Shown here: positions 1-8,500 of the stretch, piece by piece
Numbering within the stretch: the stretch's first letter is position 1
Layout: each line of letters opens with the position of its first letter
Source: an uncultured Burkholderiales bacterium
GTDB lineage: Bacteria; Pseudomonadota; Gammaproteobacteria; Burkholderiales; Burkholderiaceae_C
Assembly (NCBI GenBank): GCA_903838355.1
Contig: CAILYC010000031.1
Span: 23,874-87,873, forward strand
Reading direction: 5' to 3'
DNA: 64,000 bases
Program-made: the position numbers and the translations under genes
Notes under the pieces: model-generated
What the model was told of the DNA's origin: nothing
Seen by the model: the letters and a program-made list of their open reading frames with translations, nothing else
Database searches by the model: none

Positions 1-675
1 ACCACCCCAGCGGTCAAAAAAGGCATTTACGACCCCATCAAAGACTTTACCGCCATTGCCATGCTGGGTGGCACACCCAATGTGTTGGTGATCAACAAAA
101 ATTTGCCGGTGAACAATCTTGGTGAATTGGTGATCTATGCCAAAGAGCATCCCACTCAAACCGATTACGGTACATCGGGGGTGGGCACCTTGAACCATTT
201 GCTCATGGAGCAATTCAAAAATTTGACCGGTATGACCAGTCAAGCCATTGCATACCGCAGCATTGGACAAGCTTTTACCGACTCCATCGGAGGTCATATC
301 CAGATCATCTTTCCAGGTTTGTCTGCCGGCTTGCCCCACATTCGAAATGGTTCATTCAAGGCCTTGGCGGTGACGGGAGAAACCCGCCACGCTCTGCTGC
401 CCGATGTGCCCACGTTCAAGGAGTCCGGCTATGAGGGATTCAATGGCTTGACCTGGTATGGCATTGTTGGCCCCCCCAAACTCCCCGATGCCATTCGCAA
501 CAAGTTGAATGTTGAAATCAATAAAATATTGAGCTTGCCGCAAGTGCGCAAAAGTTTTTCTGAACAAGCCTTGAACATCATGCCCATGAGCCCTAAAGAA
601 TTTGAAAACTACATTCAGCTGGAAGTCAAACACTGGCACGAAGTCTCCGTGACCAGCAAAATCGCCTTGGAGTGA
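1..675 (+). CDS. Bug/TctC-family tripartite tricarboxylate transporter substrate-binding protein, 5' end outside the window
   Basis: The reading frame is open from base 1, so the signal peptide and the first part of the protein lie before the window; about 224 residues remain. Visible sequence such as GYEGFNGLTWYGIVGPPKLP and the closing helix region match the Bug (TctC) family of periplasmic receptors, which bind carboxylates and aromatic acids for uptake or sensing. The family usually has about 320 residues, so about two thirds is present. The stop overlaps the GTG start of the next gene, which points to one operon with the MmgE/PrpD and SDR genes. The ligand cannot be told from the sequence. 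Confidence 0.9.
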   Translation, partial: TTPAVKKGIYDPIKDFTAIAMLGGTPNVLVINKNLPVNNLGELVIYAKEHPTQTDYGTSGVGTLNHLLMEQFKNLTGMTSQAIAYRSIGQAFTDSIGGHIQIIFPGLSAGLPHIRNGSFKALAVTGETRHALLPDVPTFKESGYEGFNGLTWYGIVGPPKLPDAIRNKLNVEINKILSLPQVRKSFSEQALNIMPMSPKEFENYIQLEVKHWHEVSVTSKIALE

Positions 676-2093
676 GAGTCATGGATCCATTGCCTAGCGT
701 TTCAATCTCCGAGCAGTGGGGCCAGGCCTTTGCCAGGCCCACAACCCAGTCCACAACCCAGTCCAAAAAGAGGACTAATGGCCAGGATGTCTTGCCCGTC
801 AACATGCAAACCCTGGTCGATGCGCTGTTGGTCGATGTCGCTGGTCTTTGTGTGGCGGCTCGTCACTCTGATTATGTCGGGGCCATGCACCGCGCAAGCT
901 TGGAGCCGGGAGTCTGCACCGTGATTGGCCATGCGGGGTCAGCGAGCGTCGCCGCCGCTGCGCTTATCAATGGCACCGCCACCCATGGCGAGGATTACGA
1001 TGACACCTTTGAGGGTGGCCCCATCCACGCCGGTGCAGTGGTGGTTCCTGGGGTGCTGGCCGCCGCACAGTTTCACCACTTGAGTGGTGCTGATTTGGCC
1101 TGGGGCATTGCGGTGGGCTCTGAAGTCATGTGTCGCTTGTGCAGTGTTGCGCCCAAAAAAGTTCATCAAGCGGGATTCCACCCCACCGCCGTGTTTGGCG
1201 CCTTGGGCGCGGCCGCGGGCGTGGCCAGTGCATTGTCCTTGACTCCCCATCAGTGGATGAATGCCTTGGGGATTGCCGGCAGCATGGCGTCTGGCATCAT
1301 TGAATACTTGGCCGAAGGGGCGTGGACCAAGCGCATGCACCCCGGGTGGGCGGCGCAAGCGGGTTACCGTGCGGCTCGCTTGGCCCAAGAGGGATTCACG
1401 GGCCCGAGAACCCTCTTTGAGGGTACGCATGGCTTTTTCCATGCATTTGCCAATACCGATGAGGGTTTTTTTGAAGAAATGTTGAGCCATGCAGGCGTTC
1501 AATGGCTGGCCGCCGACATGGCGTTCAAACCCTATGCCTGTGGAACCATGGCACACCCTTACATCGATTGCGCAAGGGCCTTGGTCAAGGGTGGACTCAA
1601 GGTGCAAGACATTGACCACATTCAGTGCAATACCGCCCATGGCATTGTTCACCGTTTGTGGGAACCCCTTGCGGCCAAGCAACAACCGATCAATGGCTAC
1701 GCGGCCAAATTCAGCATCCCCTATGCTGTGGCGGTGGGGCTGCTGAGAGGCGATGCTGGGCTCGTTGAATATGAACCGCAGGTGGTGCACGACGAGCAGG
1801 TGAGACATTTGGCCAGCAAAGTGAGCTATGTGGTGGATCCTGATAATCCCTACCCGAAAAAATTCACCGGGCATGTCCGCGTCACGCTCAAAAACGGGCA
1901 AGTGATGGAGGCCCAACAAGATCACTTCCGCGGTGGCAAGGACGACCCCATGAGCCAAACCGATTTGCATCAAAAATTTCTTGCCAATTGTGCCTATGGG
2001 GGATGGTCGTCAGATTTGTCGCACTCGGCCTTGGCGTTGCTTCTTGGCATGAGACACGCCTTGGTGATTGAAGCTTCCTTGCTGGGACAATGA
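672..2093 (+). CDS. MmgE/PrpD family protein (2-methylcitrate dehydratase-like)
   Basis: A 473-residue protein of the MmgE/PrpD family, whose known members dehydrate or isomerise hydroxy-acids such as 2-methylcitrate, cis-aconitate or itaconate-related compounds. Typical stretches are HGEDYDDTF near residue 105, the Gly/Ala-rich helices with FHPTAVFGALGAAAG and the segment KRMHPGWAAQAGY. Start choice: GTG at 672 overlaps the previous stop; an ATG at 681 is a good alternative and would cost three residues. About the first 35 residues are Gln/Ser/Thr-rich and poorly conserved in character. Together with a Bug receptor and an SDR it probably forms a route for uptake and breakdown of a branched or hydroxylated dicarboxylic acid. 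The true substrate is unknown. Confidence 0.85.
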   Translation: MRVMDPLPSVSISEQWGQAFARPTTQSTTQSKKRTNGQDVLPVNMQTLVDALLVDVAGLCVAARHSDYVGAMHRASLEPGVCTVIGHAGSASVAAAALINGTATHGEDYDDTFEGGPIHAGAVVVPGVLAAAQFHHLSGADLAWGIAVGSEVMCRLCSVAPKKVHQAGFHPTAVFGALGAAAGVASALSLTPHQWMNALGIAGSMASGIIEYLAEGAWTKRMHPGWAAQAGYRAARLAQEGFTGPRTLFEGTHGFFHAFANTDEGFFEEMLSHAGVQWLAADMAFKPYACGTMAHPYIDCARALVKGGLKVQDIDHIQCNTAHGIVHRLWEPLAAKQQPINGYAAKFSIPYAVAVGLLRGDAGLVEYEPQVVHDEQVRHLASKVSYVVDPDNPYPKKFTGHVRVTLKNGQVMEAQQDHFRGGKDDPMSQTDLHQKFLANCAYGGWSSDLSHSALALLLGMRHALVIEASLLGQ

Positions 2094-2096
2094 GAC

Positions 2097-2882
2097 ATGG
2101 GCGAATCGCAAATGACTGAGGGCTTGGCCCAGGGGGAATTGTCAGGCCGAGTGGCTTTGGTGACCGGTTCTGCTCGCAACATTGGTCGCGCCATTGCGCT
2201 GGGGCTTGCGCGTGCTGGGGCCAAGGTGATGGTGAGTGCCGTGAGCGACCAAGTTGAGGCTGAGCGGGTTGCGCAGGAGATTCGAGATCTGGGAGGGCAA
2301 GCCCAAGTGCACTTGGCCAATGTGTCGAGTCCTGAGCAAGTGCTGGGTTTGGTCAATGCCTGCGTCAAATCGTTTGGACGGCTCGATATCCTTGTCAACA
2401 ACGCGGCCCTTAGGCGACACGCCAAGTTCGAGGAACTCGGCTGGGAGCAGTGGAGAGAGGTCATCGGGGTGATTTTGGATGGATCTTATTTGTGCTCTCA
2501 TGCAGCCCTTGAGCATTTGAAACGCTCGGACATGGCCAGCATCATCAATTTTGGCGGCATGTCGGCACACACCGGTTCACGCGAGCGCGTGCATGTGATT
2601 GCCGCCAAAACGGGGTTGATTGGACTTACCCGAGCGCTGGCTTGCGATTTAAGCGAACACGGCGTCAATGTCAATTGCGTGGTGCCCGGATTGATCGAGA
2701 CCGAGCGGGGAGAGAGTGCGGGCCTTGGAGCCCCTGAGCACCATGCGAAAAATAAAACCTTGTCGGGTCTCAAAGGGCGAACCGAAGACGTTGCCGATTT
2801 GGTGGTTTTTTTGTGTGGTCCCAAGGCGCGCTACATCACCGGTCAAACCCTGCATGCCAATGGCGGTGCTTATTTCAGTTAA
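2097..2882 (+). CDS. Atypical short-chain dehydrogenase/reductase (SDR) without the usual catalytic Ser and Tyr
   Basis: A 261-residue Rossmann protein of classical SDR length. The cofactor motif TGSARNIG (residues 23-30) and the structural NNAA (101-104) are present. The active-site block reads NFGGMSAHTGSRERVHVIAAK (151-171, aligned by eye): Lys171 is kept, but the position of the catalytic Tyr, four before it, is Val167, and the position of the catalytic Ser is Gly154. Ser156 or His166 might act instead. It starts three bases after the MmgE/PrpD stop, with another ATG at 2112. It is probably a reductase, dehydratase-like or binding protein in the same pathway. The fold is sure; oxidoreductase activity is doubtful. 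Confidence 0.85.
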   Translation: MGESQMTEGLAQGELSGRVALVTGSARNIGRAIALGLARAGAKVMVSAVSDQVEAERVAQEIRDLGGQAQVHLANVSSPEQVLGLVNACVKSFGRLDILVNNAALRRHAKFEELGWEQWREVIGVILDGSYLCSHAALEHLKRSDMASIINFGGMSAHTGSRERVHVIAAKTGLIGLTRALACDLSEHGVNVNCVVPGLIETERGESAGLGAPEHHAKNKTLSGLKGRTEDVADLVVFLCGPKARYITGQTLHANGGAYFS

Positions 2883-2947
2883 CCCAGGGCAGTCTCGTCA
2901 AGATTGGGTTGAACCTTGCGCGGGTGCAGTGCCCACATCTTGCGCTC

Positions 2948-3574
2948 TCAGATCCAAGCTTGAATCACATAATCAAAGCTCGCTTGTGCATTGATGAGGT
3001 CAACACGCTGGAGTTTGATTTTCCAGTCTCCCGACTCTTTGATCAAGCTGTGGCGATAGCTCCCAGCAAAATGCCGCACATGGTCGCGCCGCAGCTCCAT
3101 CATTTGGAACTTGCTAAAGACCTCTAAAGAGTCCTCTCCTTGAGACTCCACCACGATATTGCCCACCATGTGGTTGGTCTCCCACAAAGGGGCTTGTGAC
3201 CAGGCATTGGGGTGCTGCAAGCGCCCCATGCGCACCTCCATCAAGAGCTTGTCCTCGGCAAAGATAGACGCTTCACGCTGCCAATCGGTTTGATCTGCAC
3301 GAGCAGGTGCCCAGTAAACACCGGCGCTTGAAAAGAGTTCTATAAAGCCAGACCAATTCTTGGCGTCGAGCATGGCGGCTTGGGCAAACAAGAGGTGATG
3401 AACTTCTTGCTCGAGTTCGCGCCCGATGGTCATGGCTTTGGGAATGTAGCCTTTGGCGCTCACGCTGCCTCGGCCCATGTGGTCGGGCGCAATGGATTCG
3501 GCCCCCGTCATGGACTGCACGGCTTCAATGACAACGCCGCTGCCCAATGCTTCTTTAACGATGGTTTGATTCAT
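2948..3574 (-). CDS. Aromatic-ring-hydroxylating dioxygenase beta (small) subunit
   Basis: A 208-residue protein with the compact SnoaL/NTF2-like character of ring-hydroxylating dioxygenase beta subunits, for example the middle region SAGVYWAPARADQTDW and the later block containing RHFAGSYRHSLI. Beta subunits have no metal site and support the alpha3beta3 hexamer. The gene sits 15 bases after the alpha subunit, in the usual alpha-beta order, at the 3' end of the transporter operon. Its start has a GGAG-type ribosome site about ten bases upstream. No ferredoxin or reductase gene follows; the operon ends facing the SDR gene. Confidence 0.87.
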   Translation of the reverse strand: MNQTIVKEALGSGVVIEAVQSMTGAESIAPDHMGRGSVSAKGYIPKAMTIGRELEQEVHHLLFAQAAMLDAKNWSGFIELFSSAGVYWAPARADQTDWQREASIFAEDKLLMEVRMGRLQHPNAWSQAPLWETNHMVGNIVVESQGEDSLEVFSKFQMMELRRDHVRHFAGSYRHSLIKESGDWKIKLQRVDLINAQASFDYVIQAWI

Positions 3575-3589
3575 GGTGTGTTGTCTCCG

Positions 3590-4909
3590 TTAGACCGGGT
3601 TTGGGCTTTGCGCGCTCAGCATATAAGCTTTCCAAGCAATGAACTGGTTTCTCATCACCACTTCCGATGTGCCGTTGTTGGAGTAAAGGACGCCTTCTTT
3701 TTCAGTGTCTTGGCCGTAATTGCGGTGCAGGCTCACCCATTCGCCCCCGTTCGATTGCAGACCAATTTGAGCTTTGGTCCAGTTTTCCAAATCGTCTGCA
3801 TTGATCATGGTGGCGGGGGAATTCACCAAATTGAAGTACCACAAGGAGCGTTGGTAAATGGCTTCAGGCACACCTTTGAGTCTGAAATGCCAAATCTCCG
3901 ACTGGGTTTCGCTCGCTGAGATGGGCCTCAAACAACGCAATTGCTGCAGCGGCGACTGCACCGAAAGATAGGGGTAAATCAAGACGTGGTGAATGCTTCG
4001 CCCCAAGTATTCCTCGCCTTTTTCTTCACCATAAGCTTTTTTCAGGATGCCTTCGTATTCAACGGTGTCGGGGTCGGTGGGGCGCAGTCCCATGTAAGCC
4101 TTCAAGATACCATGGCCATGGGGGAAGTTGACGGTTTGCACGCTGTCCCATTGGTCAAAACTCGATGCAAAGGTGGAGAGGTAATGGAAAAATAGAGGGG
4201 CCGAGCCATTGTCTGATTTCAATCTTTGCTCCACACGTCGAGCAGCCACCCCCGTGGATTGGTGCGTGACCGAGGGGTGCAAGGCGTCGAGTTGGTTTTC
4301 CATGAAGAATTTCCAGTTCGATTTTTGCACGACGCGGTGCATCACTGGAACAGCCTCGACTTCACCCATGGGTGAGCGGTCACACATGTCGTCAAAGGCG
4401 ACTTTGGCATCCCCCAAGAACTCAAGCAAGTCGGGCCCTGTCGAGGACAAAGAGGCAAAGACAAATCCTCGGTAACTCTTGACTCTGGCAGCGGGTACCA
4501 TGCTGCTGTCGGGGTCGCTCGTCTTCAAGGCCGTGCCGTCATAGCCTTTCATCAAGGGAATGGCTCTGACTTTGCCATTGAGGTGAAAACTCCAAGCATG
4601 GTAAGAGCAGACAAAGGCTTGTCCGGTGTTGCCACTTTGGTTGCCACACAACTGCACCCCGCGGTGGGGACAACGGTTGTAGAGCACCTGAACCACTTGG
4701 TCCTTGTCTCTCACCATCACCATGGGCTGGCGCCCGATTTGAACCGTCCAGTAGTCGCCCACGTTTTTGACCTGGGATTCGTGGCCGCAGTAGACCCACG
4801 CTTTTTCAAAAATATGTTCCATCTCCAGCTCAAACAAACGCTCGTCGGTGTAGACACTTTTGTGAACCTTGTCGGGTTGCACCAAGTGTTCCAGGTCAAG
4901 GGTGGTCAT
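3590..4909 (-). CDS. Aromatic-ring-hydroxylating dioxygenase alpha (large) subunit, Rieske type
   Basis: A 439-residue oxygenase subunit. The Rieske [2Fe-2S] ligands are Cys80 and His82 (CPHRG) and Cys101 and His104 (CSYHAW). The mononuclear iron site is read from NQLDALHPSVTH: Asp208, His211 and His216, with Asn205 in the bridging motif. It inserts O2 into an aromatic acid to give a cis-diol, using electrons from a partner reductase. GGAG stands six bases before the ATG. It is downstream of livF in an operon with a five-gene ABC importer, so the substrate is probably the imported compound. It resembles the benzoate/halobenzoate/anthranilate and phenylpropionate types, but which one I cannot decide. 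Confidence 0.92.
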   Translation of the reverse strand: MTTLDLEHLVQPDKVHKSVYTDERLFELEMEHIFEKAWVYCGHESQVKNVGDYWTVQIGRQPMVMVRDKDQVVQVLYNRCPHRGVQLCGNQSGNTGQAFVCSYHAWSFHLNGKVRAIPLMKGYDGTALKTSDPDSSMVPAARVKSYRGFVFASLSSTGPDLLEFLGDAKVAFDDMCDRSPMGEVEAVPVMHRVVQKSNWKFFMENQLDALHPSVTHQSTGVAARRVEQRLKSDNGSAPLFFHYLSTFASSFDQWDSVQTVNFPHGHGILKAYMGLRPTDPDTVEYEGILKKAYGEEKGEEYLGRSIHHVLIYPYLSVQSPLQQLRCLRPISASETQSEIWHFRLKGVPEAIYQRSLWYFNLVNSPATMINADDLENWTKAQIGLQSNGGEWVSLHRNYGQDTEKEGVLYSNNGTSEVVMRNQFIAWKAYMLSAQSPNPV

Positions 4910-5046
4910 GCCATTCTCCAGTTGTCAAATGTAGAGCCCATCAAAGGGGGGGGTGCTGGTGAGTTGACACAGCATAACCACGCTCGGGGCCAGGGTTGAA
5001 TCATCATTTCGATTGACCGAGTTTAAAGGATTGGGAGCCCAGTTTT

Positions 5047-5760
5047 TTAAACGCCCAAATAACGATGCCACACATCGCGATTTTGCGCCAGATCGCTCGA
5101 GTGGCCCGTCCAAGCCACAGCACCGCGCTCCATGATCAGGTGACGATCACACAGCTCAATGAGCCGCTCCACGTACTTGTCCACGATGATGAGGGTTTGG
5201 CCCTCGTTTCTCAGCAAGCGCAGGCAGTTCCAAATTTCTTCTCGAATCAAAGGCGCCAGTCCTTCGCTGGCTTCGTCCAAGATCAACAATTTCGGGTGGG
5301 TGACCAAGGCGCGTCCGATGGCCAGCATTTGCTGCTCGCCCCCCGAGAGTTGCCGCCCGAGGTGGTGTCGACGCTCGGCCAAGCGGCCAAAGAGTTGATA
5401 GACGCGCTTATCGTTCCACGCGGGCAGGCCCGATCGTGGGGGTTTTGTAAATGCCGTGAGGTGTTCATGAACGGTGAGGTTGGGAAAGACATGTCTCCCC
5501 TCTGGCACCACGGACAGTCCCAAGTTGGCAATGCGATCAATGGACCATCCCTTCAAGGACTGCCCCTGCCACTCAATGGCACCTTGGTGGTGGCTTTTAA
5601 GACCCAAGATGCATTTCAAAAGGGTACTCTTGCCCATGCCATTTCGGCCAAGCAGTCCAATGCACTCACCGCTTTGGATGGACAAGTCCACGCCAAAGAG
5701 GACCTGTGACAGGCCATAAGAGGCTTGCAAACCATGCACCTTCAAAAGAGCGGAGCTCAT
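5047..5760 (-). CDS. livF: ABC transporter ATP-binding protein, branched-chain amino acid type (LivF-like)
   Basis: A 237-residue ATPase with Walker A GRNGMGKST, signature LSGGEQQ and Walker B LLILDEASEGL, in the size and layout of LivF. It powers import of a hydrophobic amino acid or, more likely here, an aromatic acid, with LivG and the LivHM channel. Its ATG overlaps the livG stop by four bases (ATGA), which indicates translational coupling. A gap of about 135 bases separates it from the dioxygenase alpha gene. The specificity lies in the periplasmic binding protein and not in this subunit. Confidence 0.92.
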   Translation of the reverse strand: MSSALLKVHGLQASYGLSQVLFGVDLSIQSGECIGLLGRNGMGKSTLLKCILGLKSHHQGAIEWQGQSLKGWSIDRIANLGLSVVPEGRHVFPNLTVHEHLTAFTKPPRSGLPAWNDKRVYQLFGRLAERRHHLGRQLSGGEQQMLAIGRALVTHPKLLILDEASEGLAPLIREEIWNCLRLLRNEGQTLIIVDKYVERLIELCDRHLIMERGAVAWTGHSSDLAQNRDVWHRYLGV

Positions 5761-6512
5761 GCGTGTTCATCTCCCAAATAGGCTTGGATCACGGCGGGGT
5801 CTTGTCGAATGGATTGAGGAGTTCCACTGGCAATAATTTGGCCGTTGACCAACACGGAGAGTCGGTGGGCCAAGCGAAACACGGTGTCCATGTCGTGCTC
5901 AATGAGCAAGATGGCAGCAGTTTTGTTGAGCCGCTCTATGAGGGCGATGATGCGCTCAGACTCTTGAGCGCCAGTCCCCGCCATCGGCTCGTCCAAAAGG
6001 ATGAGTTTGGGTTGTGTTGCCAAGGCCAGCCCAAGCTCCAAAATTCTTTGTTCCGCGTGGGACAAGGTCTGGGCGAGTTCGCTGTGACGATGCGCAAGAC
6101 CAATGTCGCTCAAGATGGCCTGGGCCTGGTCGTTCAAGGCTCGATCCTCTTTGGCCGGTCGCCAAAAAGAAAACGAGTGGCCACGTTTGGCCTGAAGAGC
6201 CAATGCGATGTTGTCCAGGCAGGTCATGGATTTGAAAAGACGGGTGATTTGGTAGGAGCGCACCAGTCCTTTTTGGACACGCTCGTGCATGGACAAATGG
6301 GTGACTTGCTGGCCTTCAAAAAATAACTCGCCACTGTCGCTTTGGAGTTGACCACTCAACTGGGTCACCAAGGTGGTTTTGCCCGCCCCATTGGGTCCAA
6401 TCAAGGCGTGTATTTCGTGGGGGTAAACCTCAAGACTGACATGGTTTGTGGCCAGCAATTCGCCATAGCGTTTGACCAAGTCGTGGGCTTGCAAAATGGC
6501 GCTGGGCTTCAT
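5757..6512 (-). CDS. livG: ABC transporter ATP-binding protein, branched-chain amino acid type (LivG-like)
   Basis: A 251-residue ATPase with Walker A GPNGAGKTT, Walker B LILLDEPMAG, and a signature that reads LSHAEQR in place of LSGGQ, a deviation common in LivG-type subunits. A C-terminal extension typical of the family, with ASGTPQSIRQDPAVIQAYLG, is present. It pairs with LivF under the LivHM permease. Both gene borders are four-base ATGA overlaps, with livM upstream and livF downstream, so the three genes are surely co-translated. Confidence 0.92.
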   Translation of the reverse strand: MKPSAILQAHDLVKRYGELLATNHVSLEVYPHEIHALIGPNGAGKTTLVTQLSGQLQSDSGELFFEGQQVTHLSMHERVQKGLVRSYQITRLFKSMTCLDNIALALQAKRGHSFSFWRPAKEDRALNDQAQAILSDIGLAHRHSELAQTLSHAEQRILELGLALATQPKLILLDEPMAGTGAQESERIIALIERLNKTAAILLIEHDMDTVFRLAHRLSVLVNGQIIASGTPQSIRQDPAVIQAYLGDEHA

Positions 6513-7534
6513 GGGGAGCCCTTCTTTGGGGTCTGCGCTTGGGGTGGTGGCCCGGGTTTAAGCCGCAAGGAGGCGCTGGCTTTGGCCCACAAGCCGCTGA
6601 GTCCTTGCGGTGTCAAGAGGACCACAGAGAGCAAAAACCAGCCCACATAAAAAGCGCCATGGGTCGTGTATTGCGCCAAAATCGTCTCCAACCCCAAAAG
6701 TGTGATGGCACCCCAAATGCCACAGCTCAGGGTCCCCACCCCGCCCAAAATCACCATGATCATCAAAAGCCCCGACTCCATCCAATGGAGCACGTTGGGA
6801 CCCACATATTTTTGTTGATTCACGAGCAAGGCGCCCGCCAGTCCTGCCAGCATGGCCGAGAGCGTGAAGGCCACAAGTTTGTATTGAAAAGCGTTGATGC
6901 CAATCGATTCCACACGCGTATCATCGTCCTTCAAGGCTTGCAAGACGCGGCCAAATTTCGAGCGCAGGAGTCGATTCATTAAAAAGAGGCTCGCACACAC
7001 CGTGAACAACACCAACCAATAAAATTGCAGGTCTTTTTTGAGATGCTCTCCAAGGCCCAAGGTGAAGCGCTGGGCCAAATTAATGCCCTCGTCTCCACCA
7101 AAACTTTTGATGGAGTTGATCAGGTAAAACATCATTTGGGCAAAGGCGAGCGTGATCATGATGAAGTACACCCCGCGCGTGCGCAGACTCACCAGCCCGA
7201 TGAGCAGCGCCAAGCCGCCACTCACCGCGATCGATGCACCCAGACAAGCCCAGGCGTTGGTGACGCCGGCCCCCATCAGCATGGCCGTGGTGTAGGCGCC
7301 AGCACCTAAATAGGCCGCATGTCCAAAGGAGATGAGGCCACCATAGCCTAAAATGAAGTTCAAGCTGCAAGCCGCCAGTCCCAAGATCAACATTTTGCTC
7401 AGCAGGGAAATGTAAAAGCCCGAATCGAAGGCGATGAGCACCCAAGGCGCTGAGACACCCACGGCAATGGCAAAGATCCACGGCAGGCATTGACGCGTCA
7501 CGGGCCAGTGGGGGACAGGGGTTGGGGTTTTCAA
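6509..7534 (-). CDS. livM: ABC transporter permease, LivM-like
   Basis: A 341-residue membrane protein with about nine to ten hydrophobic segments and the LivM hallmark region LNFILGYGGLISFGHAAYLG (about residues 59-78). It forms the inner-membrane channel with LivH. The start used is TTG at 7534, with GAGG about nine bases before it; an internal GTG is possible. The last residues are Lys/Pro-rich and cytoplasmic. It overlaps livG by four bases and begins 27 bases after livH. Confidence 0.9.
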   Translation of the reverse strand: MKTPTPVPHWPVTRQCLPWIFAIAVGVSAPWVLIAFDSGFYISLLSKMLILGLAACSLNFILGYGGLISFGHAAYLGAGAYTTAMLMGAGVTNAWACLGASIAVSGGLALLIGLVSLRTRGVYFIMITLAFAQMMFYLINSIKSFGGDEGINLAQRFTLGLGEHLKKDLQFYWLVLFTVCASLFLMNRLLRSKFGRVLQALKDDDTRVESIGINAFQYKLVAFTLSAMLAGLAGALLVNQQKYVGPNVLHWMESGLLMIMVILGGVGTLSCGIWGAITLLGLETILAQYTTHGAFYVGWFLLSVVLLTPQGLSGLWAKASASLRLKPGPPPQAQTPKKGSP

Positions 7535-7561
7535 TTGGCGAAGCCTCAGAATTTAGCGGGC

Positions 7562-8479
7562 TCAGTTGTTCGAGCTGAACAGCCCCTGGGGCTTGTAAAA
7601 CAAAACCCCAGCCATCAAGACATAAACCAAGATGGAGGCCAAAGAAGGTCCCGCAGCACTCGCCCACAAGGGTGGCAAAAATAGCCCCAAAACGTGAGGC
7701 AGCAAGCCGCGACCCAAGGTGTCGACCACACCCACCAAAATTGAGCCCACAAAGGCGCCCCAAATTGAGCCGATGCCACCGATCACAATCACGACAAAGG
7801 CCAAAATTAAGATGTTCTCACCCATGCCCACTTGCACCGCGAGCAAGGGTGCCAGCATGGCGCCAGAGAACGCGCACATGGCGGCCCCGAGTCCAAAGAC
7901 GGCGGTGAAAAGTCGCTTGATGTTGATCCCCATGGACATGGCCATCTGTCTGTCCGATGCGCCTGCTCGCACCCAAGCACCGAGCTTGGTGTGGTTGACC
8001 AAGAGGTACAAGGCGAGTGCCAAGACGCTCCCCATGCCGATGAGCATGAGTCGGTAGCTAGGATAGAGGAGACCGGGTAAGATTTCAATGGGTCCGGAAA
8101 GCGCTGCTGGGGCAGACAAAGGCAAATCGGTGCCCCACACCATCTTGACCGATTCATTCAAGATGAGGATGAGGGCAAAGGTGGCGAGCACTTGCGAGAG
8201 GTGATCTCGGGCGTAGAGTGGTCTGAGAAGCGTGACCTCCATGATCATCCCGATCCCCGCAGTCAAGACCATGGCCAAGGCCACACTCAAGGCAAAAGAG
8301 TCGATCAAAGGGTAAAGCCAAGCCGCGAGGAAGGCCCCCACCATGTAGAGCGCACCATGGGCCAAATTGATCATGTCCATGATGCCAAACACCAAGGTGA
8401 GCCCCGAGGCGAGCAAAAACAGCATCAAGCCAAACTGCAGGCCATTCAAGGCCTGCTCGATCAACAAGATAGAACTCAT
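7562..8479 (-). CDS. livH: ABC transporter permease, LivH-like
   Basis: A membrane protein of about 305 residues with eight or so hydrophobic segments and the LivH signature LTLVFGIMDMINLAHGALYM near residue 30. It is the second half of the inner-membrane channel. ATG 8479 is preferred; a GTG codon at 8482 lies just before it. The gene is 21 bases after the binding-protein gene. The Pro-poor C-terminus with LFYKPQGLF is typical of this family. Confidence 0.9.
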   Translation of the reverse strand: MSSILLIEQALNGLQFGLMLFLLASGLTLVFGIMDMINLAHGALYMVGAFLAAWLYPLIDSFALSVALAMVLTAGIGMIMEVTLLRPLYARDHLSQVLATFALILILNESVKMVWGTDLPLSAPAALSGPIEILPGLLYPSYRLMLIGMGSVLALALYLLVNHTKLGAWVRAGASDRQMAMSMGINIKRLFTAVFGLGAAMCAFSGAMLAPLLAVQVGMGENILILAFVVIVIGGIGSIWGAFVGSILVGVVDTLGRGLLPHVLGLFLPPLWASAAGPSLASILVYVLMAGVLFYKPQGLFSSNN

Positions 8480-8500
8480 CACACGCCCAAACCTAAAAGC

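Noticed and set aside
939..1973. Long minus-strand open frame (344 codons) inside the MmgE/PrpD gene
   Set aside because: It is the reverse-strand shadow of a well-supported gene; its product is His/Gly/Arg-rich without any family pattern and it has no ribosome site.
2883..2947. AACCCA/TGGGTT pair between the SDR and dioxygenase beta genes as a terminator
   Set aside because: The stem is six pairs with a loop of about 20 bases and no T-run.
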